Assembly (NCBI GenBank): GCA_020445745.1
Contig: JAGRGB010000034.1
Span: forward strand, 1-64,000
Reading direction: 5' to 3'
Origin: Rhodocyclaceae bacterium
GTDB lineage: Bacteria; Pseudomonadota; Gammaproteobacteria; Burkholderiales; Rhodocyclaceae
DNA: 64,000 nucleotides
The notes under the pieces were generated by a model. The model saw only the letters and a list, made by a program, of their open reading frames with translations, searched no databases and was not told where the DNA came from. Shown here piece after piece: positions 18,230 through 27,005 of this stretch. Both the position numbers and the translations under genes were made by a program. Positions within the stretch are counted from its first letter, which is position 1, and the number at the start of each line of letters is the position of its first letter.

Positions 18230-20077
18230 ATGGCATGGAACAGAAAGGTCCTGCGCGTGAACCTCACGAACGGCACCTGCAACGCAGAACCCCTCAACAT
18301 GGAATGGGCCAACGACTACCTCGGTTCGCGCGGCCTCGGCACCAAGTATCTGTTCGAGGAGATCGATCCCAAGGTAGATCCGCTGTCGCCCGACAACAAG
18401 CTGATCATGGCGACCGGGCCGCTGACCGGCACGATGGCATCCACAGGCGGTCGCTACACGGTGATCACCAAGGGCCCGCTGACCGGAGCGATAGCCTGTT
18501 CCAATTCCGGTGGCTATTTCGGCGCCGAGCTGAAGTTCGCCGGATGGGACATGATCATCTTCGAGGGCAAGTCGGCGAAGCCCGTCTATCTCTACGTCGA
18601 GAACGACAAGGCGGAACTGCGTGACGCGTCCCACCTGTGGGGCAAGACCTGCTGGGAAACCGAGGACCTGATCAAGGAATCCCACCAGGATCCGCAGATC
18701 CGCATCGCCTCGATCGGCCGTTCGGGCGAAAACCAGGTGATGTTCGCCTGTATCGTCAACGACCTCCACCGCGCCGCCGGTCGATCCGGCGTCGGTGCGG
18801 TGATGGGCTCGAAGAACCTCAAGGCGGTCGCGCTGCGCGGCACCGTGGGCGTTTCCGGCATCAAGGATTTCGCGGCCTTCCTCAAGGCCAGCAACGACGC
18901 CAAGAAGGTGCTCAAGGAAAACGCCGTGACCGGCCAGGGCCTGCCCACCTACGGCACCCAGGTGCTGATGAACGTGATCAACGAGGTCGGCGCGCTGCCG
19001 ACCCGCAACCACCTCGACGTCCAGTTCGAGGATGCGTCGAAGATCTCGGCCGAAGCGATGCACGAAGTGCGCGAGAGCGACGGCAAGAAGCATCTCCTGA
19101 CCAATGCCGCCTGCTTCGGCTGCACGATCGCCTGCGGCCGCATCTCGAAGATCGACCAGAACCACTTCACCGTGGTGAACAGCCCGAAATACTGGGGCGC
19201 GTCCGGCGGACTGGAGTACGAGGCAGCCTGGGCGCTCGGCGCGGCGAACGGCGTCGGCGATCTCGAAGCCCTGCAGTACGCCAACATGCTGTGCAACGAG
19301 GACGGCTACGACCCGATCACCTTCGGAGCCACCGTCGGTGCGGTGATGGAACTCTACGAGATGGGCGTGCTGACCAAGGAGCAGATCGGCATCGAGGCGC
19401 CCTTCGGCTCGGCCAAGGCGCTGGCCTTTCTGGCGGAGCTGACCTCGCGCGGCGAGGGTTTCGGCAAGGAAGTCGGTCTCGGCTCGAAGCGCCTGTGCGA
19501 GAAGTACGGCCACCCCGAGCTGTCGATGAGCGTCAAGGGCCAGGAGTTCCCGGCCTACGACGGTCGAGGCATCCAGGGCATCGGGCTCAACTACGCCACA
19601 TCGAACCGGGGAGCCTGTCACGTGCGCGGCTACACCGTCGCCTCCGAGGTGCTCGGCATCCCGGTCAAGACCGAGCCGACCGCCACCGAGGGCAAGCCGG
19701 AACTGGTCAAGGCCTTCCAGGACGCCACGACGATCTTCGACTCCGCCGGCATCTGCCTGTTCACGTCGTTCGCGTGGACCCTGGCCGACGTCCAGCCGCA
19801 GCTGCAGGCCGCCTGCGAGGGCGACTGGTCGATGGAAAAGCTGAACCTGGTCGGCGAGCGGATCTGGAATCTTGAGCGCGAGTTCAACCTGGCCGCCGGC
19901 TTCACCCGCAAGGACGACGACCTGCCGCCCCGCCTCAAGAACGAGCCGTGCAAGACCGGTCCGGCCAAGGGCGTGGTCAGCCACGTCGAAGAGATGCTGC
20001 CGGAGTATTACAAGGTCCGCGGCTGGGACAGCGAAGGGGTTCCGACCGCACAGACGAGGACCCGCCTGGGTCTCTGA
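18230..20077 (+). CDS. aorB: Tungsten-dependent aldehyde oxidoreductase catalytic subunit
   Basis: 615 residues, the usual length of AOR. It begins MAWNRKVLRVNLTNGTCNAE and has the AOR_N signature (YLGSRGLGTKYLFEEIDP; TGPLTGTMASTGGRYTV), the [4Fe-4S] motif CFGCTIAC with the distal cysteine in SAGICLF, and the pterin-contacting segments around GKSAKP and GRGIQGIGLNYATSNRG. It oxidises aldehydes to carboxylic acids using a bis-pterin tungsten cofactor in the cytoplasm. Some relatives also reduce acids or use H2. It pairs with AorA 10 bp upstream. An intrinsic terminator structure follows the stop codon, before aorC. Confidence 0.93.
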   Translation: MAWNRKVLRVNLTNGTCNAEPLNMEWANDYLGSRGLGTKYLFEEIDPKVDPLSPDNKLIMATGPLTGTMASTGGRYTVITKGPLTGAIACSNSGGYFGAELKFAGWDMIIFEGKSAKPVYLYVENDKAELRDASHLWGKTCWETEDLIKESHQDPQIRIASIGRSGENQVMFACIVNDLHRAAGRSGVGAVMGSKNLKAVALRGTVGVSGIKDFAAFLKASNDAKKVLKENAVTGQGLPTYGTQVLMNVINEVGALPTRNHLDVQFEDASKISAEAMHEVRESDGKKHLLTNAACFGCTIACGRISKIDQNHFTVVNSPKYWGASGGLEYEAAWALGAANGVGDLEALQYANMLCNEDGYDPITFGATVGAVMELYEMGVLTKEQIGIEAPFGSAKALAFLAELTSRGEGFGKEVGLGSKRLCEKYGHPELSMSVKGQEFPAYDGRGIQGIGLNYATSNRGACHVRGYTVASEVLGIPVKTEPTATEGKPELVKAFQDATTIFDSAGICLFTSFAWTLADVQPQLQAACEGDWSMEKLNLVGERIWNLEREFNLAAGFTRKDDDLPPRLKNEPCKTGPAKGVVSHVEEMLPEYYKVRGWDSEGVPTAQTRTRLGL

Positions 20078-20105
20078 GCGGGCCGAGGCATTGCGTTGTG
20101 AGATG

Positions 20106-20141
20106 CGCCGGGGTCGCGGCCAGCCGCGCCCCGGCGTTTTT
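20106..20141 (+). terminator. Intrinsic terminator between aorB and aorC
   Basis: CGCCGGGG and CCCCGGCG pair outside, CGCGGC and GCCGCG pair inside with one bulged T and a CA loop, giving a 14-bp stem followed by TTTTT. It starts 29 bp after the aorB stop and 54 bp separate it from aorC, so readthrough must feed aorC unless it has its own promoter. Confidence 0.75.
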
Positions 20142-20194
20142 CCGGACAACTCAGCCACGGGCTCGCAGCGAGCCCATGACGCGAGGATGGAACG

Positions 20195-21535
20195 ATGAAA
20201 CATCTGATTCTGGGCAACGGCCCGACCGGCGTCGTCGCGGCCGAGACCCTGCGCGGCGTCACGTCGGCCGACGAGATCGTGATGGTCGGCAGCGAGCCGG
20301 AGCCACCGTATTCGCGAATGGCCATCCCCTACCTGCTCGAAGGCAACATCGACGAGCGGGGCACCTACCTGCGCAAGACCGACAGCCATTTCGGCGACCT
20401 GTCGATCCGCCAGAAACAAGGGCGGGCGCGCGCGCTCGATACCGCCCAGCGGCGGGTCACCTTCGAAGACGGCAGCGTCGAGACCTACGATCGCCTGCTG
20501 ATCGCGACCGGATCCCATCCGGTGCGGCCGCCGATCCCCGGCGTGGACCTGCCCCAGGTGCAGACCTGCTGGACGCTGGAGGATGCCCGGGCGATCGCCA
20601 GCCTGGCGTCGCCGGGATCGCGCGTGCTGCAGCTCGGCGCCGGCTTCATCGGCTGCATCATCATGGAAGCGCTGGCCAAGCGTGGCGTCGAGCTGACGGT
20701 GGTCGAGATGGGCGACCGGATGGTGCCGCGGATGATGACGCCGAAGGCCGGCGGCATGATCAAGCGCTGGGTCGAGGAACAGGGTATCCGTGTCGTCACC
20801 GGCGCCGGCGTGCAGCGCATCGACCCGGCCGGCGCCAACAGCGCCGGCGGCATCGGCGGCATGATCAAGTCGGTGGTGCAGAGCGTGACCGGCAACAAGC
20901 CGGCCGACTCCGCTGCGCTGACGGTGACGCTGTCCACCGGCGACAAGCTGGAGTGCGACCTGGTGATCGTCGCTGCCGGCGTCGCGCCGAACGTCGATTT
21001 CCTGGCGGGTACCGCGATCGAGGTCAACAAGGGCGTGGTCGTCAACCTGGCGATGGAAACCGGCGTCGATGGCGTCTATGCCGCCGGCGACGTCACCGAG
21101 GCGCCGGATCTGCTGACCGGCGAGAACATCGTCTCGGCGATCCAGCCCAACGCCGCCGACCAGGGCCGCATCGCCGCGCTGGGCATGGCCGGACGCAAGG
21201 TCGAACTGCCGGGTGTGCTGCCGATCAACGTGCTCGACACCCTGGGCCTGATTTCCGTGTCCTTCGGCCAGTGGTGGGGCGAGAAGCCCGAAGACGATGG
21301 CAGTGGCGTCGAGCTCGCCGACGAAGGGCTGTGGCGTTACCTCAGCCTGCAATTCAAGGGCGACGTGCTGATCGGCGCGACCGCGATCGGGCGCACCGAC
21401 CAGGTCGGCGTGCTGCGCGGCCTGATCCAGAACCGGACTTCGCTCGGCCGCTGGAAGAAGGTGCTGATGGACAACCCGACGCGCTTCGTGGATGCCTACA
21501 TCGCCACCAGCCAGCCGGTGTCGATCGCCAGTTGA
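20195..21535 (+). CDS. aorC: FAD/NAD(P)-dependent oxidoreductase subunit of aldehyde oxidoreductase
   Basis: 446 residues of the class I pyridine nucleotide-disulfide reductase fold. The FAD Rossmann motif is LILGNGPTGVVAAE, the NAD motif is VLQLGAGFIGCIIMEALAKRG, and the second FAD motif is VYAAGDVTEAPD. There is no redox-active CxxxxC pair, so it is an NADH-oxidoreductase (NirB/rubredoxin reductase-like) subunit. In the Aromatoleum enzyme the equivalent AorC passes electrons from AorA to NAD+. The start ATG 20195 follows GAGGATGG. It is separated from aorB by 117 bp holding a terminator hairpin. Confidence 0.9.
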   Translation: MKHLILGNGPTGVVAAETLRGVTSADEIVMVGSEPEPPYSRMAIPYLLEGNIDERGTYLRKTDSHFGDLSIRQKQGRARALDTAQRRVTFEDGSVETYDRLLIATGSHPVRPPIPGVDLPQVQTCWTLEDARAIASLASPGSRVLQLGAGFIGCIIMEALAKRGVELTVVEMGDRMVPRMMTPKAGGMIKRWVEEQGIRVVTGAGVQRIDPAGANSAGGIGGMIKSVVQSVTGNKPADSAALTVTLSTGDKLECDLVIVAAGVAPNVDFLAGTAIEVNKGVVVNLAMETGVDGVYAAGDVTEAPDLLTGENIVSAIQPNAADQGRIAALGMAGRKVELPGVLPINVLDTLGLISVSFGQWWGEKPEDDGSGVELADEGLWRYLSLQFKGDVLIGATAIGRTDQVGVLRGLIQNRTSLGRWKKVLMDNPTRFVDAYIATSQPVSIAS

Positions 21536-21629
21536 GCCGACAGTCCCGCCACCGCCCCGCCGCCGCGGGCGGTGGCGAACTCCAGACCGCGGCAGCGGTC
21601 CCACTGGCGCCCAACAGACGGATTAGCGC

Positions 21630-21881
21630 ATGAACATCACGCTCAAGCTGTTCGCGACCCTGACCGACTACCTGCCGGCTGGCACCAAGGGCAATGTCGC
21701 GCAAATGCAACTGGCCGACGGGGCCCGCCTCGGCGACCTGCTGGACGAACTGCGGCTGCCCGCGAAGCTGGTGCACCTGGTGCTGGTGAATGGTGCCTAC
21801 GTCGCACCGGAGGCGCGCACCGAGCATCGCCTCGGCGACGGCGACACGCTGGCCATCTGGCCACCGGTCGCAGGCGGCTGA
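21630..21881 (+). CDS. MoaD/ThiS-family sulfur carrier protein
   Basis: 83 residues of the beta-grasp ubiquitin-like fold, starting MNITLKLFATLTDYLP and ending in the diglycine tail PPVAGG that MoeB-like enzymes adenylate. The central LVNGAYVAPEARTEHRLGDGDTLAIWPP is typical of MoaD. It donates sulfur for the dithiolene of molybdopterin. A separate copy placed just after aorC, with a moeB gene in the divergent operon, suggests a cofactor-supply set dedicated to the tungsten enzyme. It lies 94 bp from aorC and 6 bp from the next small gene. Confidence 0.88.
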   Translation: MNITLKLFATLTDYLPAGTKGNVAQMQLADGARLGDLLDELRLPAKLVHLVLVNGAYVAPEARTEHRLGDGDTLAIWPPVAGG

Positions 21882-21887
21882 GCGACG

Positions 21888-22175
21888 GTGCCGGCCGTCG
21901 AATTCGAACGTGACGTCTCGGCCACGCTCGAAGAGCTCGCCGCGTGGATCGGCAAGGCCTATCCGGAAGCCGAGCGGCTCGACACCGGCCATTTTCGGAT
22001 CGAAGACGGTATTGCCGTGCTCGAACTCGTCGCCACCCCCGGCCCCGTCCGCCAGATCGCACTGCTGCGGCTGCCGACGCTGAAGCTCCACTACCGGTTT
22101 GCCAATGGCGACAGCAAGGCCCGCTCGGCCCTGCTCGGACGGCTCGACCTGTACATGCATCGCGGCGGGGGCTGA
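21888..22175 (+). CDS. Small conserved-looking protein of the aor operon, function unknown
   Basis: 95 residues from a GTG start 6 bp after the moaD-like stop. It is acidic in its first half (FERDVSATLEELAAWIGKAYPEAERLDTG) and has alternating hydrophobic residues that suggest a mixed alpha/beta domain, with LRLPTLKLHYRFANG in the middle and a glycine-rich tail HRGGG. I do not recognise a family. Tight spacing and the same strand make it the last gene of the aor operon, so a role in assembly or cofactor delivery is possible. GC-rich codon use matches its neighbours. Confidence 0.65.
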   Translation: MPAVEFERDVSATLEELAAWIGKAYPEAERLDTGHFRIEDGIAVLELVATPGPVRQIALLRLPTLKLHYRFANGDSKARSALLGRLDLYMHRGGG

Positions 22176-22468
22176 TCCGCCCCTGGCGCCGCGGCGCACA
22201 CCTCCCGCGCCTGGGCGGCACGCGCGGCGCTCCCTCGTGGCCGGCACGGTGCCCCCTGGCGCGCCGCCGCCGGCCCGTCCACCTTGGCCGCCCGCAGCCT
22301 CGCGACGGTGACCCGGGTCACAGATCCGGATATCCCCGTTGCGGCAGAGTGACGCCGAACCGGGCCCAGATCGGCCGGCAACGGCACCGTCACCCGACGG
22401 TGGGCGGTGCGGTCCGGCGGCGCCTCGACCACAATGGAATTGCCGTTCCCTTCAGAGAGGATTTCACG

Positions 22469-22879
22469 ATGAAGAAGAGCCTCCTATCAGCCCTGTTGAT
22501 GGCTGTCACGACGAGCTGCCTGGCCGAGGTCGTCACCCTCGACGCCGAAGATCTCGGCACGATGGTCGCGCGCGGCGTGCCGCTGGTGGATGTACGCACC
22601 GCCGGCGAGTGGCGCCAGACGGGCATCGTGCCGGGCAGCCGGACGCTGACCTATTTCGACGAACAGGGCAAATCCGATCCGCAGGCATGGATGCAGCGCT
22701 TCCAGGCCATTGCCGGCCCGGACGACGAGGTCATGATCATCTGTCGCAGCGGCAGCCGCAGCCGGGCGGTGGCCGAGTTCCTCGACAAGGAGCGCCACTA
22801 CAGCCGGGTCTACACGGTGGACGGTGGCGTCATCGGCTGGAAGGCGCTGGGCAATCCGACGGTGCCGCCCCAGCCCTGA
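22469..22879 (+). CDS. Exported rhodanese-like domain protein
   Basis: 136 residues with a signal peptide (MKKSLLSALLMAVTTSCLA) and a single rhodanese domain: VDVRTAGEWRQTG, the active-site loop CRSGSRSRAVAE with the catalytic cysteine, and the terminal GGVIGWKALGNP. Single-domain rhodaneses transfer sulfane sulfur or act as sulfur carriers; this one would act in the periplasm. Start ATG 22469 follows AGAGAGG. The 293 bp between it and the aor operon hold no recognisable gene, so it is probably a separate unit rather than part of the aor cofactor pathway. Confidence 0.88.
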   Translation: MKKSLLSALLMAVTTSCLAEVVTLDAEDLGTMVARGVPLVDVRTAGEWRQTGIVPGSRTLTYFDEQGKSDPQAWMQRFQAIAGPDDEVMIICRSGSRSRAVAEFLDKERHYSRVYTVDGGVIGWKALGNPTVPPQP

Positions 22880-23019
22880 GTTCGGCCGGCGGCGCAACTG
22901 CGGGCACGGCCGCCCCGGGCGGAGCGATATCGACCTGAGCAGACACACCGGGCCGCCGCAGCTTCGGTGCGCCGGAAGCCGGATAGAATATCGCTTCGAA
23001 TTTGCTTGCGGGGCGCCTG

Positions 23020-23280
23020 ATGCTGTTTTTTCCCGAGTTGATCCAGGAACTGGAAGTCTTGTCGCGATTCGATCCGGGCAATCACCAGCAGGGCATCAAG
23101 ATCCACGGCAGCGCCGACCGCGCGGTCGTCGAAGCGACCCGGCGGCTCTATCACAAGGGCCTGATCAGCCAGGCGGACGGCGGCTACCTGACCAGCCTCG
23201 GACTCGAGGTGGTCGAACACCTGCAGGCGACGCTGACCATCCTTTGCAGCGCCTGCCCGGCGCCCGCGGGGACAGACTGA
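23020..23280 (+). CDS. TIGR02647 family protein
   Basis: 86 residues from ATG 23020. The pattern FFPELIQELEVLSRFD, GIKIHGSADRAVVEATRRLYHKGLI and DGGYLTSLGLEVVEHLQ is characteristic of the TIGR02647 family of small proteobacterial proteins, which look like winged-helix or DNA-binding proteins but have no proven function. Family members usually end soon after the ALLTIL-like segment; this one adds a short cysteine-containing tail (CSACPAPAGTD). A TTG 18 bp upstream is an alternative start. It ends in a shared hairpin, convergent with the activator gene. Confidence 0.85.
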   Translation: MLFFPELIQELEVLSRFDPGNHQQGIKIHGSADRAVVEATRRLYHKGLISQADGGYLTSLGLEVVEHLQATLTILCSACPAPAGTD

Positions 23281-23287
23281 GACGGTC

Positions 23288-23308
23288 CCCGGGGCCCGAG
23301 GCCCCGGG
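23288..23308. terminator. Hairpin between convergent genes
   Basis: A perfect 9-bp stem CCCGGGGCC / GGCCCCGGG with a 3-base loop lies 8 bp after the TIGR02647 stop and 10 bp from the activator stop. It could stop transcription from both sides, though neither strand shows a T-run. Confidence 0.5.
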
Positions 23309-23317
23309 CGAGCGAGC

Positions 23318-25363
23318 TCACATGCGGCCGAGCTTGCGGTAGAGCGTGTTGCGGCTGATGCCCAGCCGCCGTGCGGCGGCCGAGACATTGCCCTGGCACT
23401 CCGCCAGGACTCTCTCGATCGCGCGCAGCTCGATGATCTCCAGCGATTCCGCCGCGGGCGCGGGCGGCGCTTCGAACGCCATCGGCCGCCGCGGCGCGGA
23501 GCCCTGCAGGGATCGCGGCGCATCGAAACGCTCGGGCGGGAGGTCGCTGTCGCATTCGATCGCGAACAATTCCTCGGGCAGGTGTGCCGACGTGATCTCG
23601 CGCTCGTCGGGATCGAGCAATGCCAGCGCCACCCGCAGCACGTTCTGCAATTGCCGGATGTTGCCGGGCCAGCCATAACGGGCGAAGAAGTCCTGGACTT
23701 CTTCGGACACCGCGACCAGCTGCCCGGGATCGGCTTCGATCTCGATGATCGAGTCGATCAGGCTGCGGATGTCCGAGCGCTCGCGAAGCGCCGGCAAGGT
23801 CACGGTGAGGCCGTTCACCCGATAGTAGAGATCCTGGCGGAAGGCTCCCGAACGTACTGCCTCGGGCAGGTTGCGATGGGTCGCGCAGACCAGTGAGATG
23901 TCCACCGGCACCGACTTGACGCCGCCCAGCGGCACGACGATCCGTTCCTGCAGGACCCGCAGCAGCCTTGCCTGCAGCGACAGCGGCATGTCGCCGATTT
24001 CGTCCAGGAACAGCGTGCCGCCGCTCGCCTGCTGGATCTTGCCGGCATAGCCTTCCTTGCGCGCGCCGGTGAAGGCGCCGCCGACATAGCCGAACAGCTC
24101 CGATTCGATCAGGTTCTCGGGAATCGCCGCGCAGTTCAGCGCAATGAAGGGCTTGTCCCGGCGCGGACCGCTGTGGTGGAAGGCCTTCGCGAACATTTCC
24201 TTGCCGACACCGGATTCACCGAGAATCAGCAGCGGGATGTCCTTGCCGACGACCTTGCTGGCACGCTGCACCGCCGCCCGCAGACGCTGGTCTCCGGTGT
24301 CGAGGCACGACAGGGTCGGCGTTTCGGGCGATTCGCAACTGCGCGTCCTGCGCTTGGCGCCGTCGGCGACGACCGGCGCTGGCGGCGCCGCTGCCGGCGT
24401 CGTTGACGCCACCGCGCGTGTCGTGGGCACCCGCATGCGGGCGAACACGCGCTCGCCATGACGCAATGCCAGCGAGCTCAGCGTGTGGGGGTCGCGCGCC
24501 GCGCGGTCGATGAAGCTGCCGAAATCGCCCTCGAACAGCATGGCGAAGTCGATCTGGCCGATCATCACCCGATTGATGCCGAGCGCCTCGACCGCGGGCC
24601 GGTTCGCCGCCAGCAGAGTGCCCTCGGGCCCGAACGCCAGCACGCCCTCCTGCAAGGTCCCGACATACTCCATGCGGGGATGGAAGAACACCAGATACTC
24701 CTGGGCGAACTCGGCCTCGAACAGTCGCTTCTCCATGATCTGCGAGGTCAGCCTGACCAAGCCGAGGGTGTGACGCTGGTGCGCGCGGAAGTCGCCGGAG
24801 ATGTCGAGCGCACCGAGCAGCCGCCCGCGGGCGTCGAAGATCGGCGAAGCGCTGCAGGTCAGAAAGCTGTTGCAGTCGAAGTAATGCTCACTGCCGACGA
24901 TCTCGACCGGCCGCTGCTCGACCAGCGCGGTTCCGACCGCGTTGGTGCCGCGCATGGTCTCGGCCCACGATGCCCCCGCGCGCAGCGCGACGCGATTGGC
25001 CCGATCCACGAATTCGGGATCACCGAGGCTCTCGAGCACCATGCCCGCGCTGTCGGAAAGGATCACCACGCTGCCGGTCGACCGGATCTGTTCGTAGAGG
25101 TGATAGAGGATGCCGCGCGAATGCGACAGCAGAAAGGCGTTGCGCTCGCGCGCCTCGCGCAGCGCCGCCTGGGCCGCGCAGCCGACGTCGCCGCCGCGCA
25201 CGTCGTGGTCGAGTCCGAGCTGACGGCAGCGCTGCCACGACTTGACTATGCCTGCCGGTGCGACCTCTGGCGAATCGACCTTGTCCCTGCCTTCGAAGAA
25301 CGCGCGCCGCGCATCGCGCACCTGCGCATCTCGGGCCTCCAGTGGCAATACGAGTCCACTCAT
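23318..25363 (-). CDS. Sigma-54-dependent Fis family activator (AcoR type), copy 1
   Basis: About 681 residues. Domain order: a GAF-type sensory region (about 70-220; MRGTNAVGTALVEQRPVEIVG is the AcoR signature), a PAS-like linker, an AAA+ domain with Walker A GESGVGKE, the sigma-54-contacting GAFTGA loop and Walker B GGTLFLDEIGD, and a C-terminal Fis helix-turn-helix NVSAAARRLGISRNTLYRKL. AcoR-like proteins switch on oxidation genes in response to alcohols, aldehydes or acetoin. It diverges from pedF, whose promoter region carries activator-like repeats. ATG 25363 was chosen over 25372 because GGAGG lies 10 bp upstream of it but only 1 bp from the first ATG. Confidence 0.92.
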   Translation of the reverse strand: MSGLVLPLEARDAQVRDARRAFFEGRDKVDSPEVAPAGIVKSWQRCRQLGLDHDVRGGDVGCAAQAALREARERNAFLLSHSRGILYHLYEQIRSTGSVVILSDSAGMVLESLGDPEFVDRANRVALRAGASWAETMRGTNAVGTALVEQRPVEIVGSEHYFDCNSFLTCSASPIFDARGRLLGALDISGDFRAHQRHTLGLVRLTSQIMEKRLFEAEFAQEYLVFFHPRMEYVGTLQEGVLAFGPEGTLLAANRPAVEALGINRVMIGQIDFAMLFEGDFGSFIDRAARDPHTLSSLALRHGERVFARMRVPTTRAVASTTPAAAPPAPVVADGAKRRTRSCESPETPTLSCLDTGDQRLRAAVQRASKVVGKDIPLLILGESGVGKEMFAKAFHHSGPRRDKPFIALNCAAIPENLIESELFGYVGGAFTGARKEGYAGKIQQASGGTLFLDEIGDMPLSLQARLLRVLQERIVVPLGGVKSVPVDISLVCATHRNLPEAVRSGAFRQDLYYRVNGLTVTLPALRERSDIRSLIDSIIEIEADPGQLVAVSEEVQDFFARYGWPGNIRQLQNVLRVALALLDPDEREITSAHLPEELFAIECDSDLPPERFDAPRSLQGSAPRRPMAFEAPPAPAAESLEIIELRAIERVLAECQGNVSAAARRLGISRNTLYRKLGRM

Positions 25364-25445
25364 GACTTCCATTCCTCCTCTCCCAATCGCGATCTTGATT
25401 ACTGTCGCTTTCGTTATTTACCTTTGGCCGGGTGACCCTAGCATC

Positions 25446-25462
25446 TGTTCCACATTGGAGCA
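25446..25462. promoter_or_regulatory. Activator site upstream of pedF (strong copy)
   Basis: TGTTCCACATTGGAGCA differs from the best copy in the window at one position. It is centred about 150 bp upstream of the pedF -24/-12 element and about 90 bp from the divergent activator gene. Confidence 0.65.
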
Positions 25463-25480
25463 ATCCTGCAGCGCAGCGAC

Positions 25481-25497
25481 TGCTCCACTTATAGGCA
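25481..25497. promoter_or_regulatory. Activator site upstream of pedF (weaker copy)
   Basis: TGCTCCACTTATAGGCA matches the consensus at 12 of 17 positions, with a perfect left half. It starts 35 bp after the strong copy. Confidence 0.45.
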
Positions 25498-25606
25498 AGG
25501 CCCGTGCCACCTGCCATGCGGTGCAGCAAATGCCTGCCGCAGCCCTGCCTCGCCAAACCCCGCATGCTGCGGCGGTTCGCGCCGCCCGGCGCGGTGCCCG
25601 CGGCCG

Positions 25607-25622
25607 TGGCATAGCCCTTGCA
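25607..25622 (+). promoter_or_regulatory. Sigma-54 promoter of pedF
   Basis: TGGCAT-AGCCC-TTGCA is a near-perfect -24/-12 element with correct GG to GC spacing. It ends 61 bp before the pedF ATG, with activator sites 110-160 bp upstream. Confidence 0.8.
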
Positions 25623-25683
25623 CCTGAGTGTCTGCACGCCACCAACAGGGCGACGACCGATCAACCAACGCAAGGAAACATTC

Positions 25684-26118
25684 ATGGCCACCACACAAAA
25701 GCCCCGCCTCGCGCTACGCCGCGCAATCGCCATCGCTGCCGTCGGAATCGCCGGCAACGCCTTTGCCCACGGCGACGTGACGCCGCAGGCAGTGGACGTC
25801 ACCAGCCTCAAGCCGCTCGGCGACGAATGGCTCGAGAGCAATCCCTATCGCGGCGACCAGGAAGCCATCCGCGTCGGCACCTCGGCCTTCAACCAGAACT
25901 GTGCTCGCTGCCATGGCATCGGCGCGGTATCCGGCGGCATCGCTCCGGACCTGCGCTACCTGCCGGTCGAAGACGAAGGCGACGAGATCTTCATCATGCG
26001 CATCCGCAATGGCGCTACCCGCAACGGACGCGTGTACATGCCCCCGTTCGAGGGTATCCTCCAGCAGGAAGCGATGTGGGCCATCCGGGCCTACCTGGAG
26101 ACGGTGCATGTGGAATAG
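25684..26118 (+). CDS. pedF: Cytochrome c-550 PedF
   Basis: 144 residues: a signal peptide ending near NAFA, then HGDVTPQAVDVTSLKPLG, one heme c site CARCH, SGGIAPDLRYLP and the methionine ligand region VYMPPFEGIL. This is the PedF type, the soluble periplasmic cytochrome that accepts electrons from PQQ-dependent alcohol dehydrogenases in Pseudomonas putida and relatives. It lies behind a sigma-54 promoter with upstream activator sites, and its stop overlaps the start of the next gene by 11 bp. It therefore probably carries electrons from the quinoprotein encoded near 48 kb. Confidence 0.93.
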   Translation: MATTQKPRLALRRAIAIAAVGIAGNAFAHGDVTPQAVDVTSLKPLGDEWLESNPYRGDQEAIRVGTSAFNQNCARCHGIGAVSGGIAPDLRYLPVEDEGDEIFIMRIRNGATRNGRVYMPPFEGILQQEAMWAIRAYLETVHVE

Positions 26119-26956
26119 GCGCGGCGCTCTGCGCGGTCTTGCGACACTGGCGCTGGCGATCGCCAGTGCCAGCGTCGCGGCGCTCGCCGAGCCGGTGGAG
26201 ACGATGACCCCCGGCCGGCTGCGGATAGCGGTATACGACGACTTCGCGCCCTACTCGGGCGACGGTTCGGGGATCGACGTCGCGCTCGGCCGGGAACTCG
26301 CGAAACGACTGGGCCTCGAGCCGGAAGTGGTCGAGTTCGCGGCCGACGAGGACATGAACGACGACCTGCGCAACATGGTCTGGAAGGGTCACTACCTCGG
26401 CACCCGCCCGGCCGACGTTATGCTGCATGTGCCGGTGGACCAGCGTCTCGCCGACCGCAACGAGCAGGTCAGGATCTTCGGCCCCTACCACCTCGAAAGC
26501 CTCGCGGTGATCCGTGATCCGAAGCGGGTGCCGCCGGTCGAGGGCTCCGCCGCACGCGCGCTCGAGGTGTTCACCCGCGAGCGCATCGGCGTCGAGACCG
26601 CCACCCTGGCCGACGATTTCCTGCTCCAGGTACTGAACGGCCGGTTGCGCGACAACGTCGTCCACTTTCGAAGCGTCGCCGAAGCGGTAAGCGCGATGGA
26701 GGCCGGCGAGGTAGCTGCCGTGATGGCGACACGGGCCGAGATCGAGGGTGCGGCGCGCCCGACCGACCCGCGTTTCGAGCTTACCACTCTGCGCATGCCC
26801 GAACTCAAGATCCAGGGCTGGCCGCTGGGCATGGCGGTCAAGGCGGAGTCCACCGCGCTCGCCGAGGCGCTCGGCAAGGCGATGGCGGAAATCGAGCGTG
26901 ACGGTACGCTGGCCCGGATCTTCAACGACCACGGCGTTACCCTGCGCAAGCCCTGA
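26108..26956 (+). CDS. Quinoprotein-associated periplasmic substrate-binding protein (PedB/MoxJ-like)
   Basis: 282 residues with a signal peptide and a type 3 periplasmic binding fold: LRIAVYDDFAPYSGDGSGIDVALGRELAKRLG, then ADVMLHVPVDQRLADRNEQV and the closing KAMAEIERDGTLARIFNDHGV. Relatives are annotated as quinoprotein dehydrogenase-associated solute-binding proteins, whose genes sit with PQQ enzymes and cytochromes. They are thought to help the dehydrogenase mature or couple rather than feed an ABC importer; no permease gene follows on this strand. ATG 26108 overlaps the end of pedF, so the two are translationally coupled. Confidence 0.88.
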   Translation: MWNRRGALRGLATLALAIASASVAALAEPVETMTPGRLRIAVYDDFAPYSGDGSGIDVALGRELAKRLGLEPEVVEFAADEDMNDDLRNMVWKGHYLGTRPADVMLHVPVDQRLADRNEQVRIFGPYHLESLAVIRDPKRVPPVEGSAARALEVFTRERIGVETATLADDFLLQVLNGRLRDNVVHFRSVAEAVSAMEAGEVAAVMATRAEIEGAARPTDPRFELTTLRMPELKIQGWPLGMAVKAESTALAEALGKAMAEIERDGTLARIFNDHGVTLRKP

Positions 26957-27005
26957 GGCGTCGTCGGCGCGCCGCGCCACGGCCGCCTGGCGCGCGCTGT
27001 TCCCC

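Noticed and set aside
18140-21604. 1154-codon minus-strand open frame opposite aorB and aorC
   Set aside because: The plus strand encodes motif-complete AorB and AorC; the antisense translation has no recognisable segment.
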